Assembly: GCF_000350225.1 (NCBI RefSeq)
Contig: NW_005179261.1
Coordinates: 1 to 64,000 of the forward strand
From: Chondrus crispus
Taxonomy: Eukaryota > Rhodophyta > Florideophyceae > Gigartinales > Gigartinaceae
DNA length: 64,000 bases
Direction of reading: 5' to 3'
Each line of letters starts with the position of its first letter. Within the stretch, counting starts at the first letter, position 1. Below are positions 1 to 11,899 of this stretch, in pieces. Under the pieces are notes generated by a model. The model was not told the DNA's origin, ran no database searches, and was given only the letters and a program-made list of their open reading frames with translations. The position numbers and the translations under genes are program-made.

Positions 1-1
1 G

Positions 2-3000
2 ATCAATAATACAGATGGGACAAGCGTAGGGCTGAAATACAGCATTGCATCGTCTACAGTATCCAGGGTCAGAAATCGATCCGAAGAGGAGAGCAGACAG
101 AAGGTACTGCAGATACCGAGCGAAGCCCCTCTCCTTCACACACACGCTTCGGGCCGACCGGGAAACCAGACATTTCAAGGCGCATGTCTAGACACGGGCG
201 CGTCTACTTCGGTATGCGGGGTTCAGCAGGCGAAGGCGTACGCGCGATTCGCAGGCTTCAAGTTCAATCCAGGGAAATCGCAGAGGACATTCAGATTTGG
301 ACGCGACAAAGCGAAGAGCCTCGGGACGATAGTGGTTCGAATACCAGTCCCCGGAAATGCATATCTAGAACTGAAGGTGGACGTCGTTCACCCAAATGTC
401 CCTCTACTCATTGGCCTTGACGCGATGGACAAGTTCACGGTGTACGTGAACAACGTCCAAAACTTGTTGGTGCACGATAAGTTGGGCTGGGCTATCCCTT
501 TACAGCGAATCAACGGGCATGTATATTACAAATGGGAAGAAGAGGTACTCTTCACCGTAAGCGAGCTAAAGAAGATGCATCTCGGTTTATATCACCCGTC
601 CACGGAGAAGCTGATTAATCTTATCCGTCGCGCAAACTCACAAGATGCGACAGCGGAAACCAGGAAGATTCTCGAGCAGATAGCAGCGCAGTGTAGGACC
701 TGCCAGTACCACACCCCAAGACCAACTACGTTTAAGGCTACAGTACCGGGAGGTATAGTCTTTAATCGTCAAGTAATCCTAGATCTAATGTGGATTACCA
801 GCGAGCCGGTGCTACATCTCATAGACGCAGACACTCGATACTCTGCTGCCACGTTCTTGGGAGGGGAATCTACAGAAGACGTGTGGAACGCATTCTTGAC
901 ATGTTGGGTGTCAACCTACGTAGGTTTCCCAGACTCGGTCAAGGCAGATCACGGGTCTGTATTCACCTCTGCGAAATGGAACAAGCACGCAGATAACTCA
1001 GGTATGGCCGTGGAGATAACTCCGGTGGAAAGTTCCAACTCTATGGGCGTGGGTGAAAGGTACCACGATACCTTGCGTAGAATCTACATGAAGATACACC
1101 GCGACCACCCGGCTGCATCAAGAGAGTTGAAATTGTCTCTATCAACGAAGGCTATGAATGACACTTGCGGGCCAGACGGTTTAGTACCAAGCCTACTAGT
1201 TTTCGGCACGCTTCCCAGGATAGCAGCAGGAGATATCGGCCACCCCAATCAAGAGACGCGCATGAACATGATGCAAACGGCGCGTCTCGAAATGGAAACC
1301 ATTGTCGCTAAGCAACGCATACGCACTGTGCTACAGAGAAAGGCACCGAAAGCAGCCCACGCCATCCTGTCGGAGGGGGATCCGGTACTCATATGGAGGA
1401 AACTGGGGATGTGTGGCAAGCACAGTAAGTGGACCGGGCCGTATTCAGTACTAAAGATCGAGGGGAAGGTCATAACGATCTCAGATGAGCGGGGCAGTCC
1501 GAGAGAGTTTAATGCGTCCGCTGTGAAGCCGTTTATAGCAGGCGAAATCCCGCCCGATCATGACCCGAACGACGGCGATCCAATGCCTCCCTTGTTAAAA
1601 TACAGAGAGGACGACACGGACAGCGAAAGTGAGGAAGACGACTTCCTAAGGGATCCGAACTACGAAGAGAGCGACTGCGATGATGAATACCTGGTGCTGA
1701 TGGAAGACCAGCGAGATGAATTTTACTCGGGAGACATATTTGGGGAGGAACAGTACATTCACCTAACCGAGGTACTTTCGTTCAATGACTCGCGCCGGAA
1801 GGAGGACAGGTTCGATAAGGCAAGGCAGAGCGAGTTGCAGGGGCTTGAGGAAATGGGCACATGGGAGAACGTCGATCTCAGGGACATACCAACCGGCGCT
1901 AATGTCATGGGCTCGAGATTCGCGTTGTCATTGAAACACGTGGGTACAGACCAGGAAATAGCGAAGGCGCGAATGGTCGTGCAGGGTCACACAGACCGCG
2001 ATAAGTTTAATGTCGTTCACGATACGACTACCCTTCACCACAGGTCGATCCGGGTAATCACATCAATCGCGGTAATGTTCGGATATAAAATATGGGCTCA
2101 TGACATAACCCAGGCATACCTCCAAGCTGACTCGCCGCTCAAGAGAAATGTCTACTTGATACCGCCAAAAGAGCTCAACCTACCAAAGCATCAAGGATTT
2201 CGGCTCATCAAGCCATTGTACGGACTATCCGATAGCGGAGATTATTGGGGGTCTACATCGTCAAGGCACCATAAGATGGATCTAGGAATGGACACTACAT
2301 GCGGTGACCTAAGCTTCTTCTTCAAGAGAAGCGAGGTAGGCCTGGAGGGATTATCGGGAGTCGTCGTAGACGATACGCTCCAGTGTGGAACGGACCAGTT
2401 TCTAGATCACACTCGTCAAACGGTGGACCGCTTCAAAAGCAAGGAACGGGTGATGGAAAATGTGGTCTTTGCAGGCATCCATGTCAAGCAAGAGGGAGGA
2501 GAAGCGACGTTGACTCAGGAGTCATATGCACGCAAGCTGAAAAAGATGGACGAAGCTGCGGACTACAAAGAGTTCAGGAGTATGAGAGCGAAGCTATCTT
2601 GGCTTGTCAATTCTAGGCCGGACATCTGCTGCGCGGTGGCCAAGTTGGCGCAGGCTCGAGAGCGAGACTACGGAGTCGAGAACGTCAAGGCAGCGAACCA
2701 GGTCATCAAGTATGTACTCAAGACTGCAGGGAAGGGCATCGCAATTCCCAAGTTGGATCTGAATACTGTGTCAATCGAGGTGTATACCGATGCATCTTTG
2801 GCTAATAATCCGGACCTCTCCAGCCAGCTCGGATACGTGATAGCACTCCGCGATGTGAACGGCAATTGCAACATTGTTGACTACTGCAGCAGGAAGTGCC
2901 GCCGCGTCACGCACTCGTCCCTGGCCGGGGAGATCCTAGCCTTCACTGCAGGGTTTGACGCAGCATTTATCTTGAAGCATGATCTGCAACACATTTTAGG

Positions 3001-3289
3001 GAAGCGCATCCAGCTGATAATGAAGACTGATAGCAGAGGGCTTTTTGACATGGTCACTCGAAAGTCATATTCTACTGAGCGCCGCCTCATGATCGACATG
3101 GCGGCAATTCGTGAGGCGTACGACCGCCATGAGATCGACTGTGTAGCTCACGTCCCCGGTGTGAACAACCCAGCAGACGCCCTCACTAAGCTCACTCAGA
3201 GCAAGGCACTCACCGGCATGATGGAAGGAAATGCAGAGTGTAAGGTGGCTCAATGGGTTTCTCGAGCCCCAGTGGGGAGCCGTGCATAA
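2..3289 (+). CDS. pol: copia Pol polyprotein (5'-partial): protease-integrase-RT-RNase H
   Basis: The frame is open from base 2 to a TAA at 3287-3289 and therefore starts upstream. The protease signature LDTGAS is encoded at about 188-205. A GAG-pre-integrase zinc region (H-x-H...CRTC) at about 580-720 precedes the integrase core, with acidic residues in LDLMW (about 780), KADHG (about 940) and ESSNSMG (about 1030). Reverse transcriptase follows (about 1850-2640), with the block KARMVVQGH, the HDITQAYLQ block and an active-site VVDDTL. RNase H (about 2770-3200) has YTDASLA, an LAGEILA block and a late ADALTK tail typical of copia. An acidic linker (about 1600-1780) separates integrase and RT. 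It is made as one polyprotein processed by its own protease and acts in a cytoplasmic particle. Confidence 0.93.
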   Translation: MNNTDGTSVGLKYSIASSTVSRVRNRSEEESRQKVLQIPSEAPLLHTHASGRPGNQTFQGACLDTGASTSVCGVQQAKAYARFAGFKFNPGKSQRTFRFGRDKAKSLGTIVVRIPVPGNAYLELKVDVVHPNVPLLIGLDAMDKFTVYVNNVQNLLVHDKLGWAIPLQRINGHVYYKWEEEVLFTVSELKKMHLGLYHPSTEKLINLIRRANSQDATAETRKILEQIAAQCRTCQYHTPRPTTFKATVPGGIVFNRQVILDLMWITSEPVLHLIDADTRYSAATFLGGESTEDVWNAFLTCWVSTYVGFPDSVKADHGSVFTSAKWNKHADNSGMAVEITPVESSNSMGVGERYHDTLRRIYMKIHRDHPAASRELKLSLSTKAMNDTCGPDGLVPSLLVFGTLPRIAAGDIGHPNQETRMNMMQTARLEMETIVAKQRIRTVLQRKAPKAAHAILSEGDPVLIWRKLGMCGKHSKWTGPYSVLKIEGKVITISDERGSPREFNASAVKPFIAGEIPPDHDPNDGDPMPPLLKYREDDTDSESEEDDFLRDPNYEESDCDDEYLVLMEDQRDEFYSGDIFGEEQYIHLTEVLSFNDSRRKEDRFDKARQSELQGLEEMGTWENVDLRDIPTGANVMGSRFALSLKHVGTDQEIAKARMVVQGHTDRDKFNVVHDTTTLHHRSIRVITSIAVMFGYKIWAHDITQAYLQADSPLKRNVYLIPPKELNLPKHQGFRLIKPLYGLSDSGDYWGSTSSRHHKMDLGMDTTCGDLSFFFKRSEVGLEGLSGVVVDDTLQCGTDQFLDHTRQTVDRFKSKERVMENVVFAGIHVKQEGGEATLTQESYARKLKKMDEAADYKEFRSMRAKLSWLVNSRPDICCAVAKLAQARERDYGVENVKAANQVIKYVLKTAGKGIAIPKLDLNTVSIEVYTDASLANNPDLSSQLGYVIALRDVNGNCNIVDYCSRKCRRVTHSSLAGEILAFTAGFDAAFILKHDLQHILGKRIQLIMKTDSRGLFDMVTRKSYSTERRLMIDMAAIREAYDRHEIDCVAHVPGVNNPADALTKLTQSKALTGMMEGNAECKVAQWVSRAPVGSRA

Positions 3290-3639
3290 GTTGGGGAAGT
3301 TAGTGTGGTTTTTGATCGGGGGAAGTCCAATCTATGGCTGAGTAATGGGAACAGACGGCACAAGGTTCCAAGGCCCAGCAGCGCACAGGCGGTGAAAAGA
3401 AGCGGCGCCGCGTGGATCGAAGTCAGAAGAATGCGATAGCGCTACCGCAAGTCGCGAGGAGCGGCGAGATTAATCGCGGAATTTGACGCAATCGGCACGT
3501 CAAACACGTCGGGTAACCGATTCCGCTACAGCCGTGCATGTTTGTTGAAGCGATGGGGTAAACGAGAAGTATGGGACGAATGAGAAGCAATGTCTAGCTG
3601 TAGACAAGCCAGGTTTCTGCCAAGAAACAATTGAGGCTG

Positions 3640-4121
3640 TGTTGTCAACCGTGATCATGTGATGGTGTAATTAGGATCTCTTTCCATTACAGTGACACAT
3701 GCCACGCCCGATGGAGGGAGAACTTGGACATTCAACCTGGTGCCTACCACTGAAGGGGCGCATGATGTATGGAGCGCGATATACTCCTTTTTCCTCAAGG
3801 GGTGCCTACACTGGAATTGACACGCTGAACTAGGGGAACGGTTACCAGAAACCATAGCTTAAGTATTGTAATCCCTCGACCTACTCGAGGACGAGGGTAG
3901 CGTATGTTTATTGAATCTTGGTTTGGCGCAGTAAAGTGCTGAACGCGGGGTAAGAACATACCGCGATCTGTGTTGTTGTTGTTGTTTCTTCCACGCCTCG
4001 GCATTCTCTAGTTAGTGAATAAGCTCTAACCTACTAGGGAGCGCGCGCGCGACAAGAGAGAGGAAGGGAGGAACGGCGAGGAAAGTCCGAGTAGTTGCTT
4101 GTTTTGCTCAGTCCGACAACA
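3640..4121 (+). repeat. Right LTR of the copia element
   Basis: The proposed ends are TGTTGTC at 3640-3646 and GACAACA at 4115-4121, a perfect 7-bp inverted terminal repeat and the usual TG...CA form, giving 482 bp. It lies 350 bp after the pol stop. There is only one copy in the window, so the ends rest on the terminal inverted repeat alone. Another TGTTG at 3543 would be an alternative left end. Confidence 0.6.
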
Positions 4122-4823
4122 CTTTTTATTGTATTTCTATTGTATTTCTATTGTTCTTCCTCTCCTCACCAGCCTCGTCTCGTCTATGTTCATCTCCCTT
4201 TCGAACGACTTCCAACGCACACGGGTCTTAGCTAGAAACCTTTTTATTTCTCCTCTCGGTAAACATATTCCTTTTACACATTCCGCAACGCAAATCCTCT
4301 ACAAATAAGCCTTTCGCCCTTGCAACGTCTTCCCGCTGCCGTCCCCCCAACGCGGACGTTACTGTGCAGATAATCATCGACGTCCAAGCATAAAAATAGT
4401 CTACGACAAAGATATATAGTAGAATCCCGATATGAGCTGCAAAGTTATCGCACCCTCACATGAAGGTCTTTAACCATGTGATGATGAAGAAGGAGTTCGT
4501 TCACGCCCAGTCTTCGTCTAGAACCTAGCGAATTGTTCCGATATACAGGTGCGCATCCATCTGACAGTTACATACCGTATGTATATAAAATGTATATTCA
4601 CAGAAAACGAGTCAGTTCATCGCATAGGCACTCCGGAATTCTCGCAAGAAACAACATAATGGAAAATGTGACAAACCTTCTTCTCCTACGCCAACAAAAA
4701 ATTTGATTCCAGTCGGAATAAAACTGCAAAAAAAAAATAACCGGCGACGTTTTGTTAGCTTTTGTCCTTCGAGCAAGAAATAGATATGGTGCGTCAAAAT
4801 AAAAAGAACCTTAGTCACCAAAC
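4122..4823. other. Intergenic, no gene seen
   Basis: About 700 bp between the copia LTR and the stop of the next gene. It is pyrimidine-rich at its left end and AT-rich on the right. No reading frame, RNA gene or repeat could be supported. The part next to 4824 would hold the 3' untranslated region and polyadenylation signals of the minus-strand gene. Confidence 0.5.
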
Positions 4824-5971
4824 TTACGACCCAAATGAATTTCCTTCGAGAACTAGCTCTCCGACGTACAGCTTCATCACTTGCTTCCTGTACAAAACAA
4901 AGTAAGCTCCAACCTCGTCCATACGAAGAGGCCGCGTTCCTAGTTTCACAACTCCCATTTCAATTGGAAGCTGAACCAAGTCTCCTTGTAAGTAAACCTT
5001 TCTCTCTTTTTTCCCCTTGTTGTACAAATAATAGTTCACTCCCATCGTTGTAACTTTTCGGTATACTTCTTCGTGGCTCCACGGTCCTGTGTAGCAAAGA
5101 TGACTAAAAATGTCTCTCATATCGTCTGTAAACCGGAGCTTGGCGGCGGCCCGAGAGTTAAGACGGAGAATAGTCCCGATCTCAAGTTCCCGCCATGACA
5201 ACAGTCCTCCAATGGAGGCAAATTCTTTCGCAACTGGAAGGCTATACGGGCGAACGAAGTTTGCCATTGCCGAGTTGGCGGGCGTGTAGGAGCTTGTGGA
5301 AGAAACAATTGAACCCGAGTTTTCCTCTAAAGCAGCATTTTCGACAGATTTCGCTCGTGCAAGGCGGATATGACATATCAGACATGTGCAGTAAGTCCTT
5401 GTATATGTGAGCTCATGTACTTGCCTTCGTGAACCACCATCCGTGAACTTGTCACCAAGAAGCAAGCTTGCCCATGCACTCGCCATATACTTGGTTCCCA
5501 AGCGGTAAAGCCTCCCTCCGATTAAGTCTCGCATGATGATTTGTAGATCAGACTCTGAAATCCCAAGTACAAATCCGCATCAAAGAAGTTAGTATGTATG
5601 ATTATCACTGTCCAAGTCAAATCATCTCCCTCAACGTAATGTGAGGAAGACCTACCTTCAGTTGACTGGTTGATCTGATACGTGAAAGAAGAGCCATCCT
5701 TGATCGGATTCTTGTTGAGCAACCGGATGACAAGCCCTTCTGCCTTCATCCCTAAACGGTTCTTGATGAAATGAAGAAGTACTTGCTCGCCTTTCTCCAC
5801 AGGACTAACACGCTCATCTGTCCTGGCGCCCTTGGCGCTCTTTTCTTTGCCCCGAACGTCTCCGAAGTACGGCTCGTAAGGTACAGAGTTGTTGGATGAG
5901 GGAGGGGCGTGGGAGCTTCCCGATATGCTTGATTTGCGGCGCCTTCGAAAACGGAAGGAGGGCAAGGGCAT
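4824..5971 (-). CDS. Two-exon gene, unknown protein (348 aa)
   Basis: Exon 1 runs 5971-5656 and exon 2 5554-4824, joined by a 101-nt intron (5655-5555) with donor GTAGGT and acceptor TTTCAG. The join is phase 1 and the two pieces total 1047 nt, an exact multiple of three. The ATG at 5971 is preceded 15 nt upstream by an in-frame TGA, which supports this start. The protein begins with an Arg/Ser-rich stretch, has a CTCLIC pair of cysteine motifs near the middle and a positively charged, Tyr- and Val-rich C-terminal third. No signal peptide or membrane segment is evident and I do not recognise the family. It is convergent with nothing nearby and sits alone between the copia element and a long empty stretch. 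Confidence 0.7.
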
Positions 5972-8600
5972 TTCACTCGTTGAGCTTCAAACAGAAGATG
6001 AGGTTATCATGGAGCTGCGCGGATTGTACGATTTGAAACACGTTCCTACGGAAGAATTGCGTTGAGAACTGCTGTAGGAATTGCAGGAGTACAGGACGCG
6101 TGACCCGGGGGCGTTTTCTTTTTTTTGGAAAGAGGAGCGGCAAAGCAGGTGTAACGTGGAGTAACCTTGATAAAAAATTCAGAACTATTTTTGCCCCTGT
6201 TGAAGAACCCGAGCTGTTGTAATGTTGAATTCCATATACCCTGTACGTAGACCTTCAATGTCTCGACACAAGTATGCCTAGAATGGGACTACTTTACTGG
6301 CGAAGACGAAGTGTTGGATCAGCGCCTGTGGGTTCTGATACTGTACAACTAATTACACTAGATTAATACGATTATTTAAAGAAGAGGTCGAGACTAAGTC
6401 TAGAGAGACTGAAGCATTTTACCCAGTCATGTGTGTTTCCGCTAAGCGCGAGCAGTGGGGGGGGGGGGGGCAAGTTTCCTTTTCTGCTCTAATTTTTTCT
6501 GTAAAAAAGGCAGGGCCAGCGGAGAAGACCAGATATGGCCTTGATTTCAGGGTCAGGTTGTGACGACATACAGTATTGTATATCTTACCATGTCGTGGAT
6601 GCCGATGAGGGCTTTTATCTAGGTCTCGCAATGTTATGGAGTGATGCATTACAAGCGTTGAGCAAAGGCAGGGTCAGCTTGGTTGCCGCATCACCAGAGG
6701 CGGAAAATGAACAGCATGCTTGAGTCAGGCGACCCGATAGAAAGTGGTACCTAGGAGGCCAAAGAGGTTGCTTCTTGGAAATTACTACAGTGTACTGTAG
6801 TCCCCAAAAGCCATAATACGTCTTTGGGCATGTCCCCTGGATGATTACAGTGTCAGAAGTTCAGAACACCTAATTAAGTTATTTAACCATACATGAAAAG
6901 AAAGTCCCACCGGGAGAAAAACATTATCAAAAATTGTGACCACTGTGGGGCCCGTCAAGGGATGTATGATAGGCGCACGAAGGAAGATGGGTTCTAGCCA
7001 GCGAAAACGAATTCGTTGACGCATATAAAGCTGTTCAAAAGAAAATTTTGGCTTACAAGAAGCATTGTTCTTTAAGCTAATTTTATATCAGTAGACTAGA
7101 GACATTCCTTAAAGTGCTTTCTATTCGGTTTTACCTTCACAAAAATTTTAAAACGAGTCAACCTACCAAAGAAAAATGGAAACCGTTGACATCAAAGTTG
7201 AAAAGAAATAAAATTCGCAGATTTTTATGTGATGATAATGCTTGGTCGGATGGACACTAGAATTGACGAGCCGATGCTTCATCTGTGATGATGAACTTCT
7301 ACTTGCAAAGAACAAAACTCAAATCGCGGTTTGCGTTGTCTAGAAGAAAAAAAACTTTCGTCCTCATATGAGGACTACACCCAAACATCGCAATTAAGTC
7401 TGGGCTACAGTACACTACCTCGTTTTCCAAAATATATTTACTGAAAGAAGGGGAAGCTGACCGGCTGCAATTCTATTCTGGAGAATGCGCCCATCTGCCT
7501 CTGCAATGGAGGAATGATATTGATATGCTTTTTTCAGTTGTTTCCCAAGTCGAAATACAAGACGATGATTGCCGCGGTCGCCGTGAGGCAGACAATGACG
7601 GCCGACTGTACTAGTCCTCTACTGGCCATCCGAAACTAGAGATGAATCTCAGGGCAAGCTGAAAGACAACATAACCTCGCTTATTATCACTCTCCTCCAT
7701 GAGAAAAGTATCTGTCTTTGCACACCCGCTCTCGTCTGCTGTCACTCTTTACTAACGGTCCTTACACATGCCAACACGCATGTCTGCCGTCACCGTTCGC
7801 GTTGCAGGAACCTTCTGCGATGGCTGCAACGTCGCCATTTTTGATGTCCTGGCCTCATTGCATTTATGAACAGGCATATTCGCTTTCAGGTACACTGCAA
7901 AACGAATACTACGGGTAAAGCGGCACTGCATTTGAACGGTGAAAGCATGCCCGATGCTTCTGTACGTGCTAGCTGAACCGTCACTGTAGTCATTCTAGCT
8001 TGTGGTTTCGCAAAAGACGACAGTGGAACGTCGTCGTATCTTGTGTCGAAGCATAACCGTTAGAAAATAGGTTGGAGCATCGGAAATGGAAAAAGGTTTT
8101 GAAAGAGAATAAATATCCGCATTCACGTCCCCAGGTTTAAAAAAGCATTCGTAGATCACCGGTACTCTCGAGTCGGTCAGCTATGCATTTCCCACTTTGC
8201 TTTATCTTGAGCGCGAAGTTCCATATTCTTCACCTTCACGCTACCGTCACCAAGCAGGACTAGTTTGAAAGCATCTCCACCGTCTCGCTCCCATCTCAGC
8301 CCAGGCGCCTGTGACAATGACAAGGTATTGAACATCGTCCGTGCTGCCCTCCCGCACAAGTTATCAGTCATTGCCGGAGGCCAGACCCAACCCCACCCCG
8401 TGGAGAATGCAACACGGTTGCACCTAGGCCGCCGCTCCAATTTACGTTGCTGACCGCTCCTGCCCTGGCTGCATCCTCGCTATCGTCAAAGCGCTAACCA
8501 ACTCGCCCCCAATCTCCAACGTCACAGTCGCCCTGTACGACCAGCAACAATGGTAAGTTTGCGAGGGATGCGGGGGATGCGGATAATGCCGCAGATGATA
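5972..8600. other. Long intergenic stretch, no gene seen
   Basis: About 2.6 kb of moderately AT-rich DNA. A run of 12 G lies near 6459-6470. A perfect 16-bp palindrome, GTCCTCATATGAGGAC, is at 7360-7375 (see its own entry). Open frames here are short, overlap on both strands and carry no motif. Confidence 0.5.
7360..7375. repeat. 16-bp perfect palindrome
   Basis: GTCCTCATATGAGGAC reads the same on both strands. A near copy, GTCCTCATATGAGACC, is at 26577-26592, with a second imperfect copy just after it, about 200 bp beyond the stop of the piggyBac-like transposase. This site may therefore be an end fragment of a related non-autonomous element. Confidence 0.4.
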
Positions 8601-8819
8601 AGGGACATGGAAAGGGGTCTCTGTGGAGGTCTCTGGGAAGGTTGCAGAGGAAGAAGCAGCAGCTTCCGATCACGCAGTTTTCTTCCCACAGAAAATTGGA
8701 TGCCGTCAAGCTTCTCGACCACGGCAGGGAAGAGGGTGGCGGTTTGACGTACCAAGTCATCTCTCGGAACGACCCGATCCTGACCGGAAACTTGGAGGCG
8801 ACCGCCATTCTGCAAAAAG

Positions 8820-10283
8820 AGGCCCACCATCTCCGTTTTCTTTTTATCGGAGCACCTTTGTACCCTTCCGGTGGCGCTTTGCACGATGCTGTTCGCGCGG
8901 GTCGACGCGCTCGGTGCCAAAGGTCTGCACCACTTGGTTGGAGGGTCCGGCTTCCGCGTCGTGGATATCATCGCGTTTGTGCTTGCCACGCCAGTCCAGT
9001 TCCTCTTTGGCTTTCGCTTTTACAGAGGTTCATGGTACTCACTGAAGCAGCGCAGGGCGAACATGGACTTGTTGGTCGCATTGGGGACTTCCATAGCCTA
9101 CTTCTTCAGCGTAACCCTCCTCGTTCTCAACACCGTACAGATCAGGAGGGGTCTAGAAGTCACGGAGGATGCGATGGCATTTGAGACATCGTCATTGCTG
9201 ATCACGATTGTGCTGTTTGGGAAGTGGATGGAGACGATGGCCAAGAAGAAGACCACGGCAGGAGTAGAGTCACTTACCAAGCTCGCACCTCGTCTTGTTA
9301 CATTGGTGTCCAGGCCGCCTTCATCGCAACCAATTTACTCTGAACCGGTCAATGCGGAGCTGGTGTCGGTGGATGACCACTTCCAGGTCAATCCCGGGTC
9401 ATCGTTCCCCCTGGATGGTGCGGTGCAAGCAGGGGAAACAACGGTGGATGAATCCATGCTCACCGGAGAGTCGTGGCCAGTGCGCAAGGGCCCCGGGGAT
9501 GCCGTGTACGCTGGAACTGTGAACGGCAGTGGTGCAGTCGTGGTGCGTTGCACAGCCAGCGACTCGGACTCGATGCTGGAGAAGATCATCGAGCTGGTGA
9601 AACGGGCGCAAGATTCGCGCGCCCCAATCGAAGCTGTGGCCGACAAGGTCTCAGCTACATTCGTGCCGGCCGTGCTCATCGTCGCGTTGGCCGTAATCGC
9701 AATTTGGTTTGCGCTCATCCAAAGCCCAGTAATCCCAGGCGACTGGGCAGACGGTGAAGGCAACGTGCTCTTCTCGCTGTTGTTTGGTCTTTCTGTGCTC
9801 ATAATCTCATGCCCGTGCGCATTTGGCCTGGCGACACCGACCGTGGTGATGATGGCGACGAGCATAGGGGCACAAAAGCTGGGCATCCCGTACAAGGACG
9901 GCAGATAGGCGTTGGAGGCGCCGCACAGGGTGCAAACCGTTCTCTTCGACAAAACGGGGACATTGACAATCGGAAAGCCTGTTGTAACGCGCGCCTCCTC
10001 GCTTGCACTCGCTGCCGATGACGAAACCATCCTCTCCAGCTCAGACGACACGGCCCCCGATAACACCCTCCTCCACATCATCGGGACAGCTCAGTCGTTT
10101 TCCGACCATCCCCTTGCCCAGGCAATTGCCTCGTACGCCGCGGCTCAAACTGCACAGAGCATGGGCCTCAAGGACTCGCTCAAGGACTCGCTCAAGGACT
10201 CGCCCACGCTTTCCTCGCACCGAACCGTGGCCAGCAAGGGCGTGACGTGTGTCTTGGACGACAGCGACAGCGAGCTGCGCGAG
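8820..10283 (+). pseudogene. Copper-transporting P1B-type ATPase, truncated, one in-frame stop
   Basis: The protein would pump Cu+ across a membrane using ATP through a phospho-aspartate. Visible in order are transmembrane helices (about 8850-9160), the actuator motif TGES at 9462-9473, further helices, the ion-binding CPC at 9810-9818 (ISCPCAFGLATP), the phosphorylation motif DKTGT at 9948-9962 and the nucleotide-domain HP pair at 10107-10112. A TAG at 9906-9908 replaces the residue between GR and ALEA, where relatives have a Gln or Glu; one base change from CAG would explain it. N-terminal metal-binding domains are not found in frame. Similarity ends at 10283, just before GTGTGT, so the ATP-binding remainder, GDGxND hinge and last helices are absent or lie behind an intron I cannot place. 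Three LKDS repeats lie near 10168-10203. It is most likely a pseudogene. Confidence 0.82.
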
Positions 10284-10453
10284 GTGTGTATTGATGCTAG
10301 TTCATCTTTGTACTTTCTGTTATTTAAAAGAGAAGACCATGGCAGACTCAGCTTTTCATCGAAATGCAGTACATGGCCCTCTGAAAGCTCCTCTGCGTCT
10401 TGCAAGTTATTTGTGACAGCTGCTCTGATCTCATCTCTTCTAATCTGCTCTGA

Positions 10454-10477
10454 TCCCTTCTGACATATCAGAAGGGA
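10454..10477. repeat. Short hairpin
   Basis: Arms TCCCTTCTGA (10454-10463) and TCAGAAGGGA (10468-10477) are perfectly complementary around a 4-nt loop. It lies in the intergenic space after the ATPase fragment. Confidence 0.5.
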
Positions 10478-10854
10478 GGGGTCATTGATATGGAGATGAA
10501 TGTGATGGAGACGAGCGGCCCCCGTTCCTGTAATCCATGGCCTCAGTACGGATTTCATCTTAACTGTCACAACTTACATTATCGGAGTGCCTCGCTCTCC
10601 AGTATCTCCCCGGTAATGCAGTGCATTCATGATATCAATCTGCATATAAAAGAATGGTGCAATCTCAGCACTATAAATGTTTTGAGAGACACGGTGACCA
10701 ACTGCAAATGCATTGAACGGATAACAGACATTCTTGTTATCCCTTGCGCTGTACTTCATAAATCTCGACTTGGAATCATGGTTAATATTTTCATCCATGT
10801 CATAGAAGCAGTCTGCAAAAGCAAATATTACGTGTCGTCTATAGTGAGCCTATC

Positions 10855-11520
10855 TCATCTCTTCACCACCTCTTCGAGATATTCTACATTCCCTTCTGCA
10901 ACTGCTTTTCTCTGCTCGATGGCGAAGCGGTCCTTTATCTTGGATGCCTTTTTTCCCCGGTCGCTTACGTTTAGAATCTTCGTAAGCTTCTCCTTGTCCA
11001 TTCTCTTTCGTGACAAGGGCTTCGTCCTACCCGCTTTGGAAGCATTCTGTATAAATAAAAGGCGAACTGTCTTCCCCGGGGAGTGACATGCCATTAAATT
11101 TTTCCCATGGGCCTGCGCGTGTCTTATAACACTTCTAAATCTGGTCCACTTCTTGAACTGCTTCCAAGAGAATATTTTTTCTATCTTCATCAGTTAGCCG
11201 TCCAAAGACGTCTGAAAAAAGCATTGATCCATGGAGTTTTGCAATTACAGCTCCTCTTTTAGCAACAGCAAGAATCTCGTCCTGGTCCTTTTTATGGTCA
11301 TCATCCTCGGTAGGACAGTGAACAAAGTTGTCTGACGCGCTGAGCCTCTATTTCTGATGCTTAAAAAGCTCGATCCCCTCATTATATGCAACATACGTGG
11401 TACAGTTCTCCCCTGAGATGCATTTCTGTCAAATTGAGAAAGAGGGCCAGGGAGCTCACCTTCGTCTCCCGGATCTCGCCGTCGACCAAAAGCTCAGTAG
11501 GCTGCAGTGGCACACCTAAT
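10855..11520 (-). CDS. Unknown gene, last three exons (5'-partial)
   Basis: Three exons can be read on the minus strand: exon a (about 11520-11460), exon b (11347-11150) and exon c (11046-10855, stop). Intron 1 (11459-11348, 112 nt) has a good donor GTGAGC and acceptor AATAG. Intron 2 (11149-11047, 103 nt) has a weak donor GTGGAC and a strong acceptor ATACAG. Both joins are phase 0. The encoded tail is helical, acidic in exon b (PTEDDDHKKDQDE) and Lys/Arg-rich in exon c, as in a nucleic-acid-binding tail. The family is not recognised. The upstream part is missing; a DIRS-like element begins about 400 bp further on and may have separated it. Confidence 0.55.
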
Positions 11521-11899
11521 TAAAGCACGTGGCATTGAAACAGGTAACAACCATGAAGCCGCATTCTGTAGGTGGTTACTAAAGTTCACGCTTAAATTTT
11601 TCGTCATGTGTGGACTCGTTTATGCTGATGAAATGCAACATCGAACAAATCGCGAGGATGGCCTGTTTGGCTGGTATGGCTGGACGCGTATGATAACGGG
11701 CCAAATTGGATCAGGATCAAAACTAGATCCTGTACCCGCCGTCGCAGCCGCTCTACAAATTGGAGTGGCGCACGCCCGCTTGTGTCGTCCGTTTGGTATG
11801 CCTCTCTCTTCCGAGAGTCCCCAGAACGTTGGTGGAAGGCACATTTCTAGTAAGGTCAAAGAGAAGAGGGCCGAGCGCTTGCTAGTCAAGTGCCAGGGA

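Larger units (their letters stand above)
1..4121 (+). mobile_element. Ty1/copia retrotransposon, right part (cut by window edge)
   Basis: The element enters from the left edge. Its parts in order are protease, integrase, reverse transcriptase, RNase H, a 350-bp untranslated stretch (3290-3639) and a right LTR. The order integrase before reverse transcriptase is diagnostic of Ty1/copia. The visible coding part looks whole, with no break seen. The left LTR, gag and target duplication lie outside the window, so age cannot be taken from LTR divergence; the open frame suggests a fairly young copy. Copia lineages are known from red algae, but the lineage was not assigned here. Confidence 0.93.

Noticed and set aside
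6459-6470. Run of 12 G as a possible G-quadruplex or regulatory site
   Set aside because: A single homopolymer with no repeats of the tract nearby; run length may itself be unreliable in this assembly.
10490-11086. Long plus-strand open frame (about 200 codons) after the ATPase fragment
   Set aside because: It runs antisense to the better supported minus-strand exons at 10855-11150, has no ATPase motif, and its composition is Cys/Ser-rich noise.
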